Of a stretch of DNA of 64,000 bases, positions 52,172 to 60,147 are shown one piece after another. The notes under the pieces were generated by a model. That model was not told where the DNA came from. It saw only the letters and a program-made list of their open reading frames with translations, and ran no database searches. Location: the NCBI GenBank assembly GCA_030841085.1, contig JAVEDP010000024.1, forward strand, positions 124,001 to 188,000, given 5' to 3'. The stretch is from Pyrinomonadaceae bacterium (GTDB lineage Bacteria > Acidobacteriota > Blastocatellia > Pyrinomonadales > Pyrinomonadaceae). Numbering within the stretch: the first letter of the stretch is position 1; each line of letters begins with the position of its first letter. The translations under genes and the position numbers were made by a program.

Positions 52172-52852
52172 CTAACCAAAATACTTAAAGCCGACGCGCA
52201 AGCCATTCAGCCAATACGGAGAAATGGTCAAAGCGAGCGTCAGAGATACGGCCGAATGAGACAGCGCGAGGGCATACAGGTTCGGCGCCCGCTGATAAAC
52301 AAAGCCCCAGGTGATTCCCGCCCCGAGTGTCAGGAGTGCGAGCAGCGGGCTGGGCAGATGAAGAATACTGAAAGCGATTGCTATCAGGGCGATGCCTTTG
52401 GCTCCAGCACCCAAAGCCATTTGCGCTCTGCGGTTAATGAATCCGTTCAAGACGTACTGTTGCAAGAGTGCCCACACCGGAAGCGCAACGAAACGCCAGC
52501 GCCATGGCGCGCCGAAATCACCATGGCTCGTGAGCCATCCGAAGGTAACGATCAAGATCACAGCCAACGCGGTCGGTATAAAAAGTAAACGGCAGGAGGC
52601 AACAAAATTGTCCACGCGCAGGCCGATGTCGCGCAAACCTTCACCACGCTCCCAATGCGAATACAACATCAATGCAAATGCCAATCCGATGGGTATGGCC
52701 ATTATTAACTTGTTGCGGCCAATGAATACGAACACCGCCCACTCAGCGATTAAGCAGGACGTAACCACTGAAGCAATCTCCCAAAGGGGCAGCCATCGCT
52801 CCACGCCCGCCGGCAGTTGTTCGCGCGAAGTTTTAACGACGCCAGCCCTCAT
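52172..52852 (-). CDS. CPBP-family (CAAX protease-like) membrane protein
   Basis: About 226 aa with roughly seven membrane helices. The C-terminal half shows the CPBP intramembrane protease pattern: ALLQQYVLNGFINRRAQMAL where active members have EExxxR, FSILHLPSPLLALLTLGAG (first His motif) and NLYALALSHSAVSLTLAL (second His). The Glu-Glu pair is replaced by Gln-Gln, so peptidase activity is doubtful. ATG 52852 gives a 20-base overlap with the upstream gene; the longer start at 52885 would overlap by 53. Confidence 0.78.
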   Translation of the reverse strand: MRAGVVKTSREQLPAGVERWLPLWEIASVVTSCLIAEWAVFVFIGRNKLIMAIPIGLAFALMLYSHWERGEGLRDIGLRVDNFVASCRLLFIPTALAVILIVTFGWLTSHGDFGAPWRWRFVALPVWALLQQYVLNGFINRRAQMALGAGAKGIALIAIAFSILHLPSPLLALLTLGAGITWGFVYQRAPNLYALALSHSAVSLTLALTISPYWLNGLRVGFKYFG

Positions 52853-53315
52853 CGATTCTTCCAGGCGGCTTTCGAAAGATGCCATCGGTACCTACGATAA
52901 ATGGAATTGGTGTTCCCACCTGTTGTAATGATTTCTTTGTTGCTTGCCGGCTGGTCCGTAATGCGTAAACGCGCGCTTCATGCTCTCCGGCCGACAGCGA
53001 ATTAATCTCAAAGGCGTAACCATGCCATTCGTCCAAAGCCCAGAGCGCGGAAGGAACATCGGGACGCGAACCGTTGGCTACCTGGGTGGCGAAAAATTTT
53101 CCGTCGACAAACAGTTGGACTTCAACTCGTTCCCAGGGAGAACCGCTGTTGACTGCCCAGCCCGCAACACCGTGGTCGGTTACTTCGCCCCAGCCATGAA
53201 AAGATGGCGGCAGCACCATGAGAAACCCGATGATCGCCAACGAACCAACCAGAAGAGTTTCCAGGATAGCCTTTCCGATTAAGGCGTTAACGAGGTTTGT
53301 CGAGGGCAGCTTCAT
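52833..53315 (-). CDS. membrane-anchored protein of unknown function
   Basis: A 160-aa protein with one N-terminal helix (LETLLVGSLAIIGFLMVLPP), then an outside domain with beta-sandwich character (GVAGWAVNSGSPWERVEVQL; SLSAGEHEARVYAL). The pattern GWAxNxxxPW..VxxxVDG resembles Ig-like modules that occur in surface glycan-handling proteins. It overlaps the CPBP gene and is in operon with it. I know no name for it. Confidence 0.65.
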   Translation of the reverse strand: MKLPSTNLVNALIGKAILETLLVGSLAIIGFLMVLPPSFHGWGEVTDHGVAGWAVNSGSPWERVEVQLFVDGKFFATQVANGSRPDVPSALWALDEWHGYAFEINSLSAGEHEARVYALRTSRQATKKSLQQVGTPIPFIVGTDGIFRKPPGRIDEGWRR

Positions 53316-53377
53316 TGGTTGACGTTAATTATAGACGGACTTACAAGAAACCGGCGCTTGATACGAACATGGACACG

Positions 53378-53415
53378 AAAAAAGGGCAACTCCGAAAAGC
53401 ACTTCGGGGCTGCCC
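53378..53415 (-). terminator. terminator after the SLBB export gene
   Basis: On the minus strand GGGCAGCCCCGAAGTG, a short loop, CTTTTCGGAGTTGCCC, then TTTTTTCG. It is 29 bases after the SLBB gene stop at 53444 and clearly belongs to that transcript. Confidence 0.82.
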
Positions 53416-53443
53416 TACATTTTTCGCATTCCTGAGAAATGAT

Positions 53444-54610
53444 TTACTTCGCGGTTGAAAGTTCTATGCGATCGTCTTTTTGCAAAAGTGGATCGGCCAC
53501 CTTGCCATCGAGAATTTTTCGCAAATTGAATTCTTCATTGACTAAACGACCGTCGCTTCCCTGTCGAGAAACTCGAACCCGCCCGGCGGCGCCGTTCGTC
53601 GCCCCACCGGCTGCAAGGATCGCCTGTGTCAAAGTCAGGCCCGAATGATATGCCTTCTGTCCCGGCAGTTTTACTTCACCGGCCACAAAAAAGAATTCGG
53701 TTACGGCCGCAGGTCCTAAAACTTTTATGATGTCGCCCGGCAGAACCAACGTCGCGGACAAGTTCGGATCGTTGAGGTCGATCGATATTGTTCCGGTAGC
53801 GCGAGTGACAGTCGCACGAGCGGCGTCCGGCAGAGCCAACGATTCGGCAAGCAGCGCGTAAAGAGGAACTGCTTCCCGGCGCAAGGTCTTATTGCCTGGA
53901 GCTGCCACGAAGCCGCTGACCGTTACAGTGTGGCTGGCGTAGTCGCGAACGTTTACCACAACCGCAGGATCTTCAAAAAGTTTTATTTTCGTTCGCAGCG
54001 TCGCCGCAATTTCCGACGCCGTCATGCCGGTCACCTGCAGTGGACTGCCAGCCAGCGGGTATTCCAACATACCGCCACTGAGTACAGTAAACAGCGTCGA
54101 TTCCTGACTGGGATTGTTGTTGAGTTGAATATCAAGCACGTCACCCACGCCAACTCGATAGATTTGGCTCGGTATGGGCGCCAGCGTTGCATTAGTGCGA
54201 ACGTTGGCATTTACGTTTGCGTTGGGCGCTGCGACGTTTTTGTTGACGGCAGTTTTTGGTTCACCCGGAACAGCGGTTGAACTGGTCACGCTGCGTACCC
54301 GAGTGTTATCGACGGTCATGATTTCAGCAGGCAAAGACTCCAGGCGCGCACGGTTTTTGAAATTCGCTTTGGCGTGGGCTTGAAGACTTTGAGCGTTACC
54401 ACGCTGGCTGTTAGGGGCCGGACTCTTCTGAGTTTGATTCAGCACTCGTGCGCGGGTGGCCTTGGCAGCGTCTGGCGGGGTTTCAGATTTAGCCGCCACC
54501 GACCTTGAAACAGGCGAGTTCACCGCAGAGATTGCCGGGTTCACTTGCGCCGCGGTGGTAACCGCGAACGCGACACTCAGTACTATCGCTGCAAGGATTG
54601 AGTTTTTCAT
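53444..54610 (-). CDS. polysaccharide export protein, Wza-like with SLBB domains
   Basis: A 388-aa secreted protein. It has a signal peptide (MKNSILAAIVLSVAFAVTTA), an Ala/Asn/Lys-rich linker (~25-150), a poly-export domain starting YRVGVGDVLDIQLNNNPSQE (~152), and two SLBB domains (VTVSGFVAAPGNKTLRREAV and FFVAGEVKLPGQKAYHSGLT). Proteins of this kind form the outer-membrane exit for capsule or exopolysaccharide. No Wzc-type kinase or glycosyltransferase is adjacent. GGGAGG lies just before ATG 54610. It follows the PTS genes in the same direction. Confidence 0.88.
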   Translation of the reverse strand: MKNSILAAIVLSVAFAVTTAAQVNPAISAVNSPVSRSVAAKSETPPDAAKATRARVLNQTQKSPAPNSQRGNAQSLQAHAKANFKNRARLESLPAEIMTVDNTRVRSVTSSTAVPGEPKTAVNKNVAAPNANVNANVRTNATLAPIPSQIYRVGVGDVLDIQLNNNPSQESTLFTVLSGGMLEYPLAGSPLQVTGMTASEIAATLRTKIKLFEDPAVVVNVRDYASHTVTVSGFVAAPGNKTLRREAVPLYALLAESLALPDAARATVTRATGTISIDLNDPNLSATLVLPGDIIKVLGPAAVTEFFFVAGEVKLPGQKAYHSGLTLTQAILAAGGATNGAAGRVRVSRQGSDGRLVNEEFNLRKILDGKVADPLLQKDDRIELSTAK

Positions 54611-54771
54611 ATTCCTCCCGAATTTGCTCGAAGCATCGATTTTTGGCGGACTTGGGGCACCGCGCTCGCCGAAACCATGTTCCGTTAAGAGTAAACAGCG
54701 AAAAGACGCAATTTCTCTGATTCTGAAGGCAATATTGCTGACAATTTGGCTGGGACTTCAGAGCGGCAGGT

Positions 54772-56556
54772 TTATTGGCTGGGACGGGGTTTTGGTAGGC
54801 TCGAGGCTGGAAATAACTGTGGCCAGCAGCTCCCCAACCGCGAATGCACGAGATATTCTACCTCATCCGCACTTTCACAAGCCAAACATTCTTCGACGAT
54901 GGAGCGCGCTGAGGCAGAGTCGATAGCCGCAAGCGTACGGCGCACACGCGGCATGGCCGAGGGTGTCATACTGAGATCGGTAGCGCCCAATCCAATCAGC
55001 AATACGGCATAGGCTGGCGTTGACGCCATCTCGCCGCAAACAATTGCGGGGATGCCTGCGTGCTGTGCGGCGTTGAGGCTGCGACTAATTCCCTCAAGAA
55101 CCGCCGGGTGCAGCGTGCGAAACCAGTCGGCCACTTCGTCGTTGCCGCGATCGACCGCAAGCGTGTACTGGACGAGATCATTGGTTCCGAGTTCGAAGAA
55201 GTCTACGCACGCCGCAATTTTTTCCGCCATCATCACGGCCGCCGGCACTTCAATCATGGCGCCGATAGGAACGTCGCCGTATGGTTGTCCGTCGTTCTTG
55301 AGCTTGTCGATCTCTTCAGCGATCATCGCTTTCACACGCCTGACCTCGCTCACATCGGTAACCATGGGCAGAACGATTTTCAATTTCCCGGTTGCGCCCG
55401 CCAATAAGATGGCGCGCAACTGCCGCCTCATGACGCTGTCGTTGCGCAATCCAAAACGAATTGCGCGCAGACCCAACGCCGGATTCTTTTCAGGTTCGCG
55501 AAAATGTGAACGCGTGTTCTCGCCGCCCAAATCAAACAACCGAATGATTGCGCCCGCTTCACCAGCCAACCGCGCCACGGCTTCGTAGGCGATCCGCTGT
55601 TCCTCTTCCGAGACTGTCAGCCCGTTGCGCGCCAGCAGAAACTCCGAACGATAGAGTCCGATTCCGCAGGCGCCGTATTTTTCAACAGTATCGAATTCGG
55701 CCGGCAGTTCAACGTTGGCGCGGAGCCTAATCTCAACACCGTCTTGCGTACAGAACGCGCCGCGCTCTGCCACGGGCACAGCCTTGCGACGAGCTGAAGT
55801 TTGCCCGGTCTGCTTTTGATATTCGGCCAGAGTTTGCGTTGAAGGGTGGAGAATTACTTCGCTGCGGTTGGAATCGACAATGATCCGATCGCCGGTTTTG
55901 GTGCGGCGATAAAAATCCCTTAGTCCCACGACGGCCGGCAGTCCAATGCCGCGCGCAAGAATCGCCGTGTGCGAAGTCCAGCCGCCGCTGTCGGTGGCCA
56001 ATGCCTGCGCGTGTTCGAGGTCCAATTCAGCTAACGCCGAAGGCAACAGGTCCCGCGAAACTATAACGGCATCTTCGGCGAGCCGGAGATCCTCCGGTCG
56101 CGCACCGCTAAGTGCGGTCAAGAGTCGCTGCATCACGTCTTCAATGTCTGACCCGCGTTCGCGCAGGTAGTCGTCCTTAATTTCGGAATACAGAGTAGTA
56201 AGGCGATCGCCAATGACCTTGATGGCCCACTCGGCATTGACGCGTTCAGCGGTTATGTATTCCGCGATGTCTCCAAGTAACTTTTCGTCCTCGAGCAGCA
56301 GCACGTGCGCGTCGAGAATATAGGCGTGGTCCTTACCCAGTCGTCCCCCGGCCTGATCGCGAAGTGTCCGGAGTCGCTCGCTTGCAATTAGCGCGGCTTG
56401 GCGAAACCGTTGTCTCTCGTTTTCCAGGTCGTTTTCGTTCACGCTCCAACGGGAGACTTGCGACGCGCCATCGACCATGCGCAGCACCTGGCCAATGACA
56501 ATACCTTCCGAAACGCCAAGCCCTTTGCAACGAATCTCCGGCGCTTGCTGTTTCAT
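54772..56556 (-). CDS. ptsI: PTS Enzyme I (phosphoenolpyruvate-protein phosphotransferase)
   Basis: Takes phosphate from phosphoenolpyruvate and passes it to HPr. It is 594 aa. The N-terminal domain holds the phosphorylated His in GGWTSHTAILARGIGLPAVV. The C-terminal PEP barrel has GIGLYRSEFLLARNG, GGENTRSHFREPEKNPALG-like binding residues, VEVPAAV and the Cys loop VCGEMASTPAYAVLLIGLG. The start is ATG 56556, in a TGATG stop-start overlap with ptsH. No sugar permease is in the window, so the system is probably regulatory. Confidence 0.95.
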   Translation of the reverse strand: MKQQAPEIRCKGLGVSEGIVIGQVLRMVDGASQVSRWSVNENDLENERQRFRQAALIASERLRTLRDQAGGRLGKDHAYILDAHVLLLEDEKLLGDIAEYITAERVNAEWAIKVIGDRLTTLYSEIKDDYLRERGSDIEDVMQRLLTALSGARPEDLRLAEDAVIVSRDLLPSALAELDLEHAQALATDSGGWTSHTAILARGIGLPAVVGLRDFYRRTKTGDRIIVDSNRSEVILHPSTQTLAEYQKQTGQTSARRKAVPVAERGAFCTQDGVEIRLRANVELPAEFDTVEKYGACGIGLYRSEFLLARNGLTVSEEEQRIAYEAVARLAGEAGAIIRLFDLGGENTRSHFREPEKNPALGLRAIRFGLRNDSVMRRQLRAILLAGATGKLKIVLPMVTDVSEVRRVKAMIAEEIDKLKNDGQPYGDVPIGAMIEVPAAVMMAEKIAACVDFFELGTNDLVQYTLAVDRGNDEVADWFRTLHPAVLEGISRSLNAAQHAGIPAIVCGEMASTPAYAVLLIGLGATDLSMTPSAMPRVRRTLAAIDSASARSIVEECLACESADEVEYLVHSRLGSCWPQLFPASSLPKPRPSQ

Positions 56557-56840
56557 CACGCCTCTACTTCTCGTTCGCCAAAACTTTCGGCAAACAACTT
56601 TTCGATCGCCAGCATGGCGGCCTGTTCATCAACTCCGTCAACGCTTGCTTCCAATTCCGTGCCGGCGGTGGCGGCCAACATGAGCACGCTTAAGATTGAC
56701 TTCGCATCAGCATTTGGGCCGCCCTCGAGGCGCCGCAAGATAATCTTGCTGCGAAAGGTGGCGGTCAGACGCACCAGTTTTGCGGCCGCGCGCGCATGTA
56801 AACCCAGTCGCGCTTTCACCAAAAGTTTGCGCTCTATCAT
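56556..56840 (-). CDS. ptsH: phosphocarrier protein HPr
   Basis: A 94-aa phosphocarrier. The phosphorylated His is in KARLGLHARAAAKLVRL (residue 15) and the Ser46-type site is in ADAKSILSVLML, so control by an HPr kinase is possible, although none is seen here. It starts at ATG 56840; the much longer open frame upstream overlaps the EIIA gene and is rejected. It lies 16 bases after EIIA and overlaps ptsI by one base. Confidence 0.95.
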   Translation of the reverse strand: MIERKLLVKARLGLHARAAAKLVRLTATFRSKIILRRLEGGPNADAKSILSVLMLAATAGTELEASVDGVDEQAAMLAIEKLFAESFGEREVEA

Positions 56841-56856
56841 TGCTCGATTTCTGACA

Positions 56857-57312
56857 TCAGGCTTTTGCGGGAGGTGCAAGCAGATCGCCGGCCAGGTAAA
56901 TTCCCTGCCGCCCAAGTTCGGAAACACGCCGCGCTGTCTCAATAAGCGAACCACTGCTTTCGTGACTGGCGAGTTTGATAACCATGGGCAGGTTAACTCC
57001 AGTAACAACTTCAAACTTCCCATCTTCCAGGAACATGGAAGCGATGTTCGTTGGTGTCCCGCCAAACATATCGGTGAGTAACAAGACCCCCACGCCTTGT
57101 GAAACGCGAGTGATTGCGCGCTGCACTTCATCCCGCGCCGCATCTACGTCGTCGTGCCAGCCGATGGAAACGGCCGTGATGAAAGATATGGGCCCAACGA
57201 TCATCTCAGCGGCAGCCAGTAACTCCCCGGCCAGATGGCCGTGGGTAACAATCACGCCTGCCACGCGTCGGGTCTCTTCCGTTTTTTCTGGTTGCTCGGT
57301 TTTGCTGCTCAT
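56857..57312 (-). CDS. PTS EIIA component, mannose family
   Basis: A 151-aa EIIA(Man)-like protein. VAGVIVTHGHLAGELLAAAE carries the phosphorylated His, VSIGWHDDVDAA follows, and GVLLLTDMFGGTPTNIAS is the conserved second half. With HPr and Enzyme I directly downstream and no IIB/IIC/IID, it most likely acts as a regulatory end point of a phosphorelay, as in other bacteria that have an incomplete mannose-type PTS next to rapZ/hprK-type genes. Confidence 0.92.
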   Translation of the reverse strand: MSSKTEQPEKTEETRRVAGVIVTHGHLAGELLAAAEMIVGPISFITAVSIGWHDDVDAARDEVQRAITRVSQGVGVLLLTDMFGGTPTNIASMFLEDGKFEVVTGVNLPMVIKLASHESSGSLIETARRVSELGRQGIYLAGDLLAPPAKA

Positions 57313-57498
57313 TTACGTTTCCTAATCGCCTCTAAAGTTTAAGGTCTACCGACCAATGGGAATCTCCAACCGAAAGGTTGAATTAACTCTGCGCGAAAAG
57401 TCGGTCCGCCTCAAAAAACTTTCCGTACAACCTCGCATTCTGCCCGGAAAAGTCAGTTTACCCAATAAAACATAATCGAGCTAGAAAGGACTCAGTAG

Positions 57499-57735
57499 GG
57501 TACTGGTTCAGTTTCGCTCATTATCCTGTATTAGGTCCGAAGGACCAGCAGTCAGTAGCCCCGTCCGTGAGGGCGGGGAGCTGAACTCTCGATAACTAAA
57601 AGGCCCGAAGGGCCGATACAAATCGTGTCGCACCTTCGGCGCTTAGAAAAAACCGCCGCATTTACCCCGCCCTCCCGGACGGGGCTACTGACTGTCAGTC
57701 CTTCGGACCTGAGAATCAAAGTGAACCAGTACCCT
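57499..57735. repeat. MITE-like element (copy 2 of GGTCCGAAGGACC family) with extra outer arms
   Basis: The core 57533-57710 matches 27287-27474 in ends and internal blocks. Outside it, GGGTACTGGTTCA at 57499 and TGAACCAGTACCC at 57721 form an additional inverted pair not seen around copy 1. The gap 57313-57923 otherwise contains no gene. Confidence 0.82.
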
Positions 57736-57923
57736 CTATAGAAGATATGAAAACCAGTACCGTGGATACAAGAATTCTTGCATATTTCTGCGACTAGTCC
57801 TCTCGTTCCAATTCTTGCCGAATAATTTGTATCGGACTATAACTTGGTTAACTTAGGCGGACTGCTGAATGTATCCGCCCTGCGTGGTTGCTGGGGTGAG
57901 GACAGTGACCACGCTCAGAACGG

Positions 57924-57993
57924 GTTGCCGCTCTAAGAGACGGCAACGCTTTTCTCTCTAGACACACTCCGCCTCAACTGCCAGGCGGCAGTT
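57924..57993 (-). other. conserved RNA hairpin pair after peptide gene 2
   Basis: Two hairpins in the 3' region of the peptide gene at 58026: AACTGCCGCCTGGCAGTT (57976-57993) and GTTGCCG-TCTCTTAGAG-CGGCAAC (57924-57947). The same order and spacing recur after the other peptide gene (58217-58287). No long T run follows, so a simple terminator is not certain. Confidence 0.65.
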
Positions 57994-58025
57994 TTCCCTT
58001 CGCTCAACTAGCCCAGAATTACTCT

Positions 58026-58193
58026 TTAGCCAACTACGATACTAATGATCGTGAGTATCACGGTCGTCGTCACCGAGCTTGACTGCGTCCCGGTCGGTGC
58101 GGGAGCGGGAGCGCCACACGTATCAATATCTCCGGCCAATGCGTAGCCGGATAGAACGCACGTCAAGGCGAGTATCGTTAGAAATCGCTTCAT
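58026..58193 (-). CDS. 55-aa secreted peptide (peptide 2 of tandem pair)
   Basis: A small gene with a good ribosome-binding site (TAGGAGA, 8 bases before ATG 58193). The peptide has a basic start and hydrophobic signal (MKRFLTILALTCVLSGYALA, likely cut after ALA), one Cys in GDIDTCG, an Ala/Pro linker, and a C-terminal segment SSSVTTTVILTIISIVVG that could insert in a membrane. It is a duplicate of the 53-aa peptide at 58319: the signal, TCG motif and tail are almost identical. Unknown family. Divergent from a TPR/HTH regulator, suggesting it is a regulated export product. Confidence 0.8.
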   Translation of the reverse strand: MKRFLTILALTCVLSGYALAGDIDTCGAPAPAPTGTQSSSVTTTVILTIISIVVG

Positions 58194-58216
58194 GATTTGG
58201 TCTCCTATTTTTGAAA

Positions 58217-58287
58217 GTTGCCGCTCTAAGAGACGGCAGCGCCGTTCTCATTTAGACACACTTCCACTCAACTGCCAGGAAGCAGTT
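58217..58287 (-). other. conserved RNA hairpin pair after peptide gene 1
   Basis: The second copy of the hairpin pair: AACTGCTTCCTGGCAGTT (58270-58287) and CTGCCG-TCTCTTAGAG-CGGCA within 58217-58240. It is offset from copy 1 by about 293 bases, matching the tandem duplication of the peptide genes (ATG offset 287). Confidence 0.65.
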
Positions 58288-58318
58288 TTCTCTTCGCTCA
58301 ACTAATCGAAATTAGTGG

Positions 58319-58480
58319 CTAGCCAACTACGAGACTAATGATCGTGAGTATCACGGTCGTTGTCACCGAGCTTGATTGCGTGGGTGCAGGCGCGGCATCC
58401 CCGCACGTGTGAATATCTCCGGCGAACGCTGAGCCGGACAGAACGCACGTCAAGGCGAGTGCTATCAAGTATCGTTTCAT
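58319..58480 (-). CDS. 53-aa secreted peptide (peptide 1 of tandem pair)
   Basis: Starts at ATG 58480 with AGGAG 9 bases upstream; the longer open frame to 58609 is rejected because it has no such site and starts inside the promoter region. The peptide is MKRYLIALALTCVLSGSAFA (signal) then GDIHTCGDAAPAPTQ and SSSVTTTVILTIISLVVG. The mature product would be ~33 residues with one Cys. It differs from peptide 2 at scattered positions and by a two-residue deletion, with signal and tail kept. It is transcribed divergently from the regulator at 58624, 143 bases away. Confidence 0.82.
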   Translation of the reverse strand: MKRYLIALALTCVLSGSAFAGDIHTCGDAAPAPTQSSSVTTTVILTIISLVVG

Positions 58481-58554
58481 AGTTGTTTCTCCTATTTTTC
58501 GAGAGTCGAAAGACGATGCAAAAACTTCTACATCTTTGTGAATAGGACTACCTC

Positions 58555-58568
58555 GCAAGTGATCTTGC
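58555..58568. promoter_or_regulatory. candidate operator between peptide and regulator genes
   Basis: GCAAG-TGAT-CTTGC is a dyad with perfect 5-bp arms (7 bp with one mismatch: TCGCAAG/CTTGCAA) in the 143-base divergent region. It is the only clear dyad there and could bind the Fis-type regulator. No sigma-54 GG-N10-GC promoter is visible; -10/-35 sites are not assigned. Confidence 0.4.
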
Positions 58569-58623
58569 AAGGGCTGGGTTGTGAGATTAATATCCGAGCC
58601 GTTCCGCACGATTTCTTACACTC

Positions 58624-60132
58624 ATGTTGAAAGGCTTATCTCCCATGCAGATAACCTCACGAAAGATCAGCACCTCGCACCTAACAGCCAACGATGCAGC
58701 TTTGTACCGATGTCAGAAGGGCTTGGAGCTAAGAGACAAAGGCGACTTTGAGGGCGCTCAAGAAGTGATGCGGCCTTTGTGGAAAGGGATCGGCGAACGG
58801 CCGGACACAAGCGGCCTACACCCTTCCGTCGCCGCTGAGGTCCTGCTATGCGTCGGAATCTTGACCGGCTGGATCGGCAGTCGAAATGAAATTAAAGAAG
58901 CGGACGGCTGGGCCAGGGATTTGATCACCGGGAGCATTACTCTCTTTGAATCAATCGGCGATTTAAAGAAGATTGCCGAAGCGCGGACGGAGCTTGGTTA
59001 TTGCTATTGGCGCGAAGGTTCTTTTGATGAAGCACGCATCGTGTTCACTGAGGCGCTCAGGAAATTGACTACCGAAGGAAAGACCAGGGCGAATGCCTTG
59101 CTTGGGTTATCGGTAGTTGAGTGTTCATCTTCACGCTACGCTGAGGCTCTGAGAATCCTCACTGATAATGCGGCTCTGTTTAAGAGACTCACTCACCCCA
59201 CGTTGAAAGGGTTCTATCACAATACGCTGGCGATAACCCTGCGAGCGCAGGTGACGCCCGAAAACCAAGGCGAACAACTGAAGCAGGTTCTCGGCGAATA
59301 CGAGCACGCTGATCACGAATTCAAACTGGCGCGCAACACCATCTTTCGCGCAATGGTAAAGAACAATATCGGCAACGTCCTGCGGCAACTGTCGCGTTTC
59401 AGGGAAGCGCACGAATATCTCGATCATGCTCGACGCTTGGCAGTGAATCTTAGAGATAGAGTCCGAACCGCACAGGTCGATCAAACACGAGCGGAAGTTA
59501 TGATCGCCCAACGAAGATACGCAGAAGCAGATAGGGTTGCGCGAGGCGCAGCCAGAAGTTTTGAGAAGGCTGGTCGCCAGTGTCTTTTGGTTGAGGCGCT
59601 GATAAATCGGGGGATCGCCTTGTCCCGACTGGGCAAAACGGAACCAGCACAATACAACTTGCAGCGAGCTATTGAAGTAGCGCAACAAGTCGGCGCATTG
59701 AGTCTAGCGGGCATAGCGGCATTGACCCTCATTGAAGAACTAGGCGATCTCCCGCCTCGGACTCTGGCTGTCGCTTGTGAACGGGCAAATGAATGGCTTG
59801 CGGATTCGCAGAGTCCAGACTTACTGCGGAGAATGAATGCGGCTGCAATTAAAGTTTTGGCAAGGGTGCAGGCGGGACTTATAACCGAAGATGTTGAGGG
59901 CGATCTAACTAACAGGCCTCTGGACTTTAATCAGGAATTATTGAGATATGAAAAGGCACTGATCAAACGGGCGCTCGGTCAGGTTAACGGAAGTCTCACT
60001 CGCGCCGCTGCAAATCTAAGCATGAGTTATCAAAAGCTCGCCTATATCTTAGAAACCAGGCACAGCGACTTACTGAAAGAACGGACTCCGATCCGCCGTC
60101 GTGGGCGCAAGGACGAAGAAAACAATTCTTGA
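58624..60132 (+). CDS. TPR regulator with C-terminal Fis-type helix-turn-helix
   Basis: A 502-aa protein built of TPR-like helix pairs over residues ~25-420 (LELRDKGDFEGAQEVM; ARTELGYCYWREGSFDEARI; NNIGNVLRQLSRFREAHEYL; RGIALSRLGKTEPAQYNLQR). The last ~70 residues are a Fis-type HTH: YEKALIKRALGQVNGSLTRA then AANLSMSYQKLAYIL and a basic tail (RRRGRK). There is no receiver, AAA or signal domain. TPR-plus-HTH regulators in Firmicutes (RNPP family) bind exported peptides. This one faces two small secreted-peptide genes, so a peptide-sensing role is a reasonable inference. Its 3' end is 15 bases from convergent rapZ. Confidence 0.85.
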   Translation: MLKGLSPMQITSRKISTSHLTANDAALYRCQKGLELRDKGDFEGAQEVMRPLWKGIGERPDTSGLHPSVAAEVLLCVGILTGWIGSRNEIKEADGWARDLITGSITLFESIGDLKKIAEARTELGYCYWREGSFDEARIVFTEALRKLTTEGKTRANALLGLSVVECSSSRYAEALRILTDNAALFKRLTHPTLKGFYHNTLAITLRAQVTPENQGEQLKQVLGEYEHADHEFKLARNTIFRAMVKNNIGNVLRQLSRFREAHEYLDHARRLAVNLRDRVRTAQVDQTRAEVMIAQRRYAEADRVARGAARSFEKAGRQCLLVEALINRGIALSRLGKTEPAQYNLQRAIEVAQQVGALSLAGIAALTLIEELGDLPPRTLAVACERANEWLADSQSPDLLRRMNAAAIKVLARVQAGLITEDVEGDLTNRPLDFNQELLRYEKALIKRALGQVNGSLTRAAANLSMSYQKLAYILETRHSDLLKERTPIRRRGRKDEENNS

Positions 60133-60147
60133 TTCGTTGGGCCTCAT

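Noticed and set aside
52172-52852. CPBP protein as an abortive-infection (Abi) defence gene
   Set aside because: The Glu-Glu catalytic pair is Gln-Gln and nothing else around it suggests defence; membrane CPBP proteins have many roles.
58481-58609. N-terminal extension of peptide 1 to 58609
   Set aside because: The internal ATG at 58480 has a good AGGAG and starts a proper signal peptide identical in layout to peptide 2; the extension would overlap the promoter and the candidate operator.
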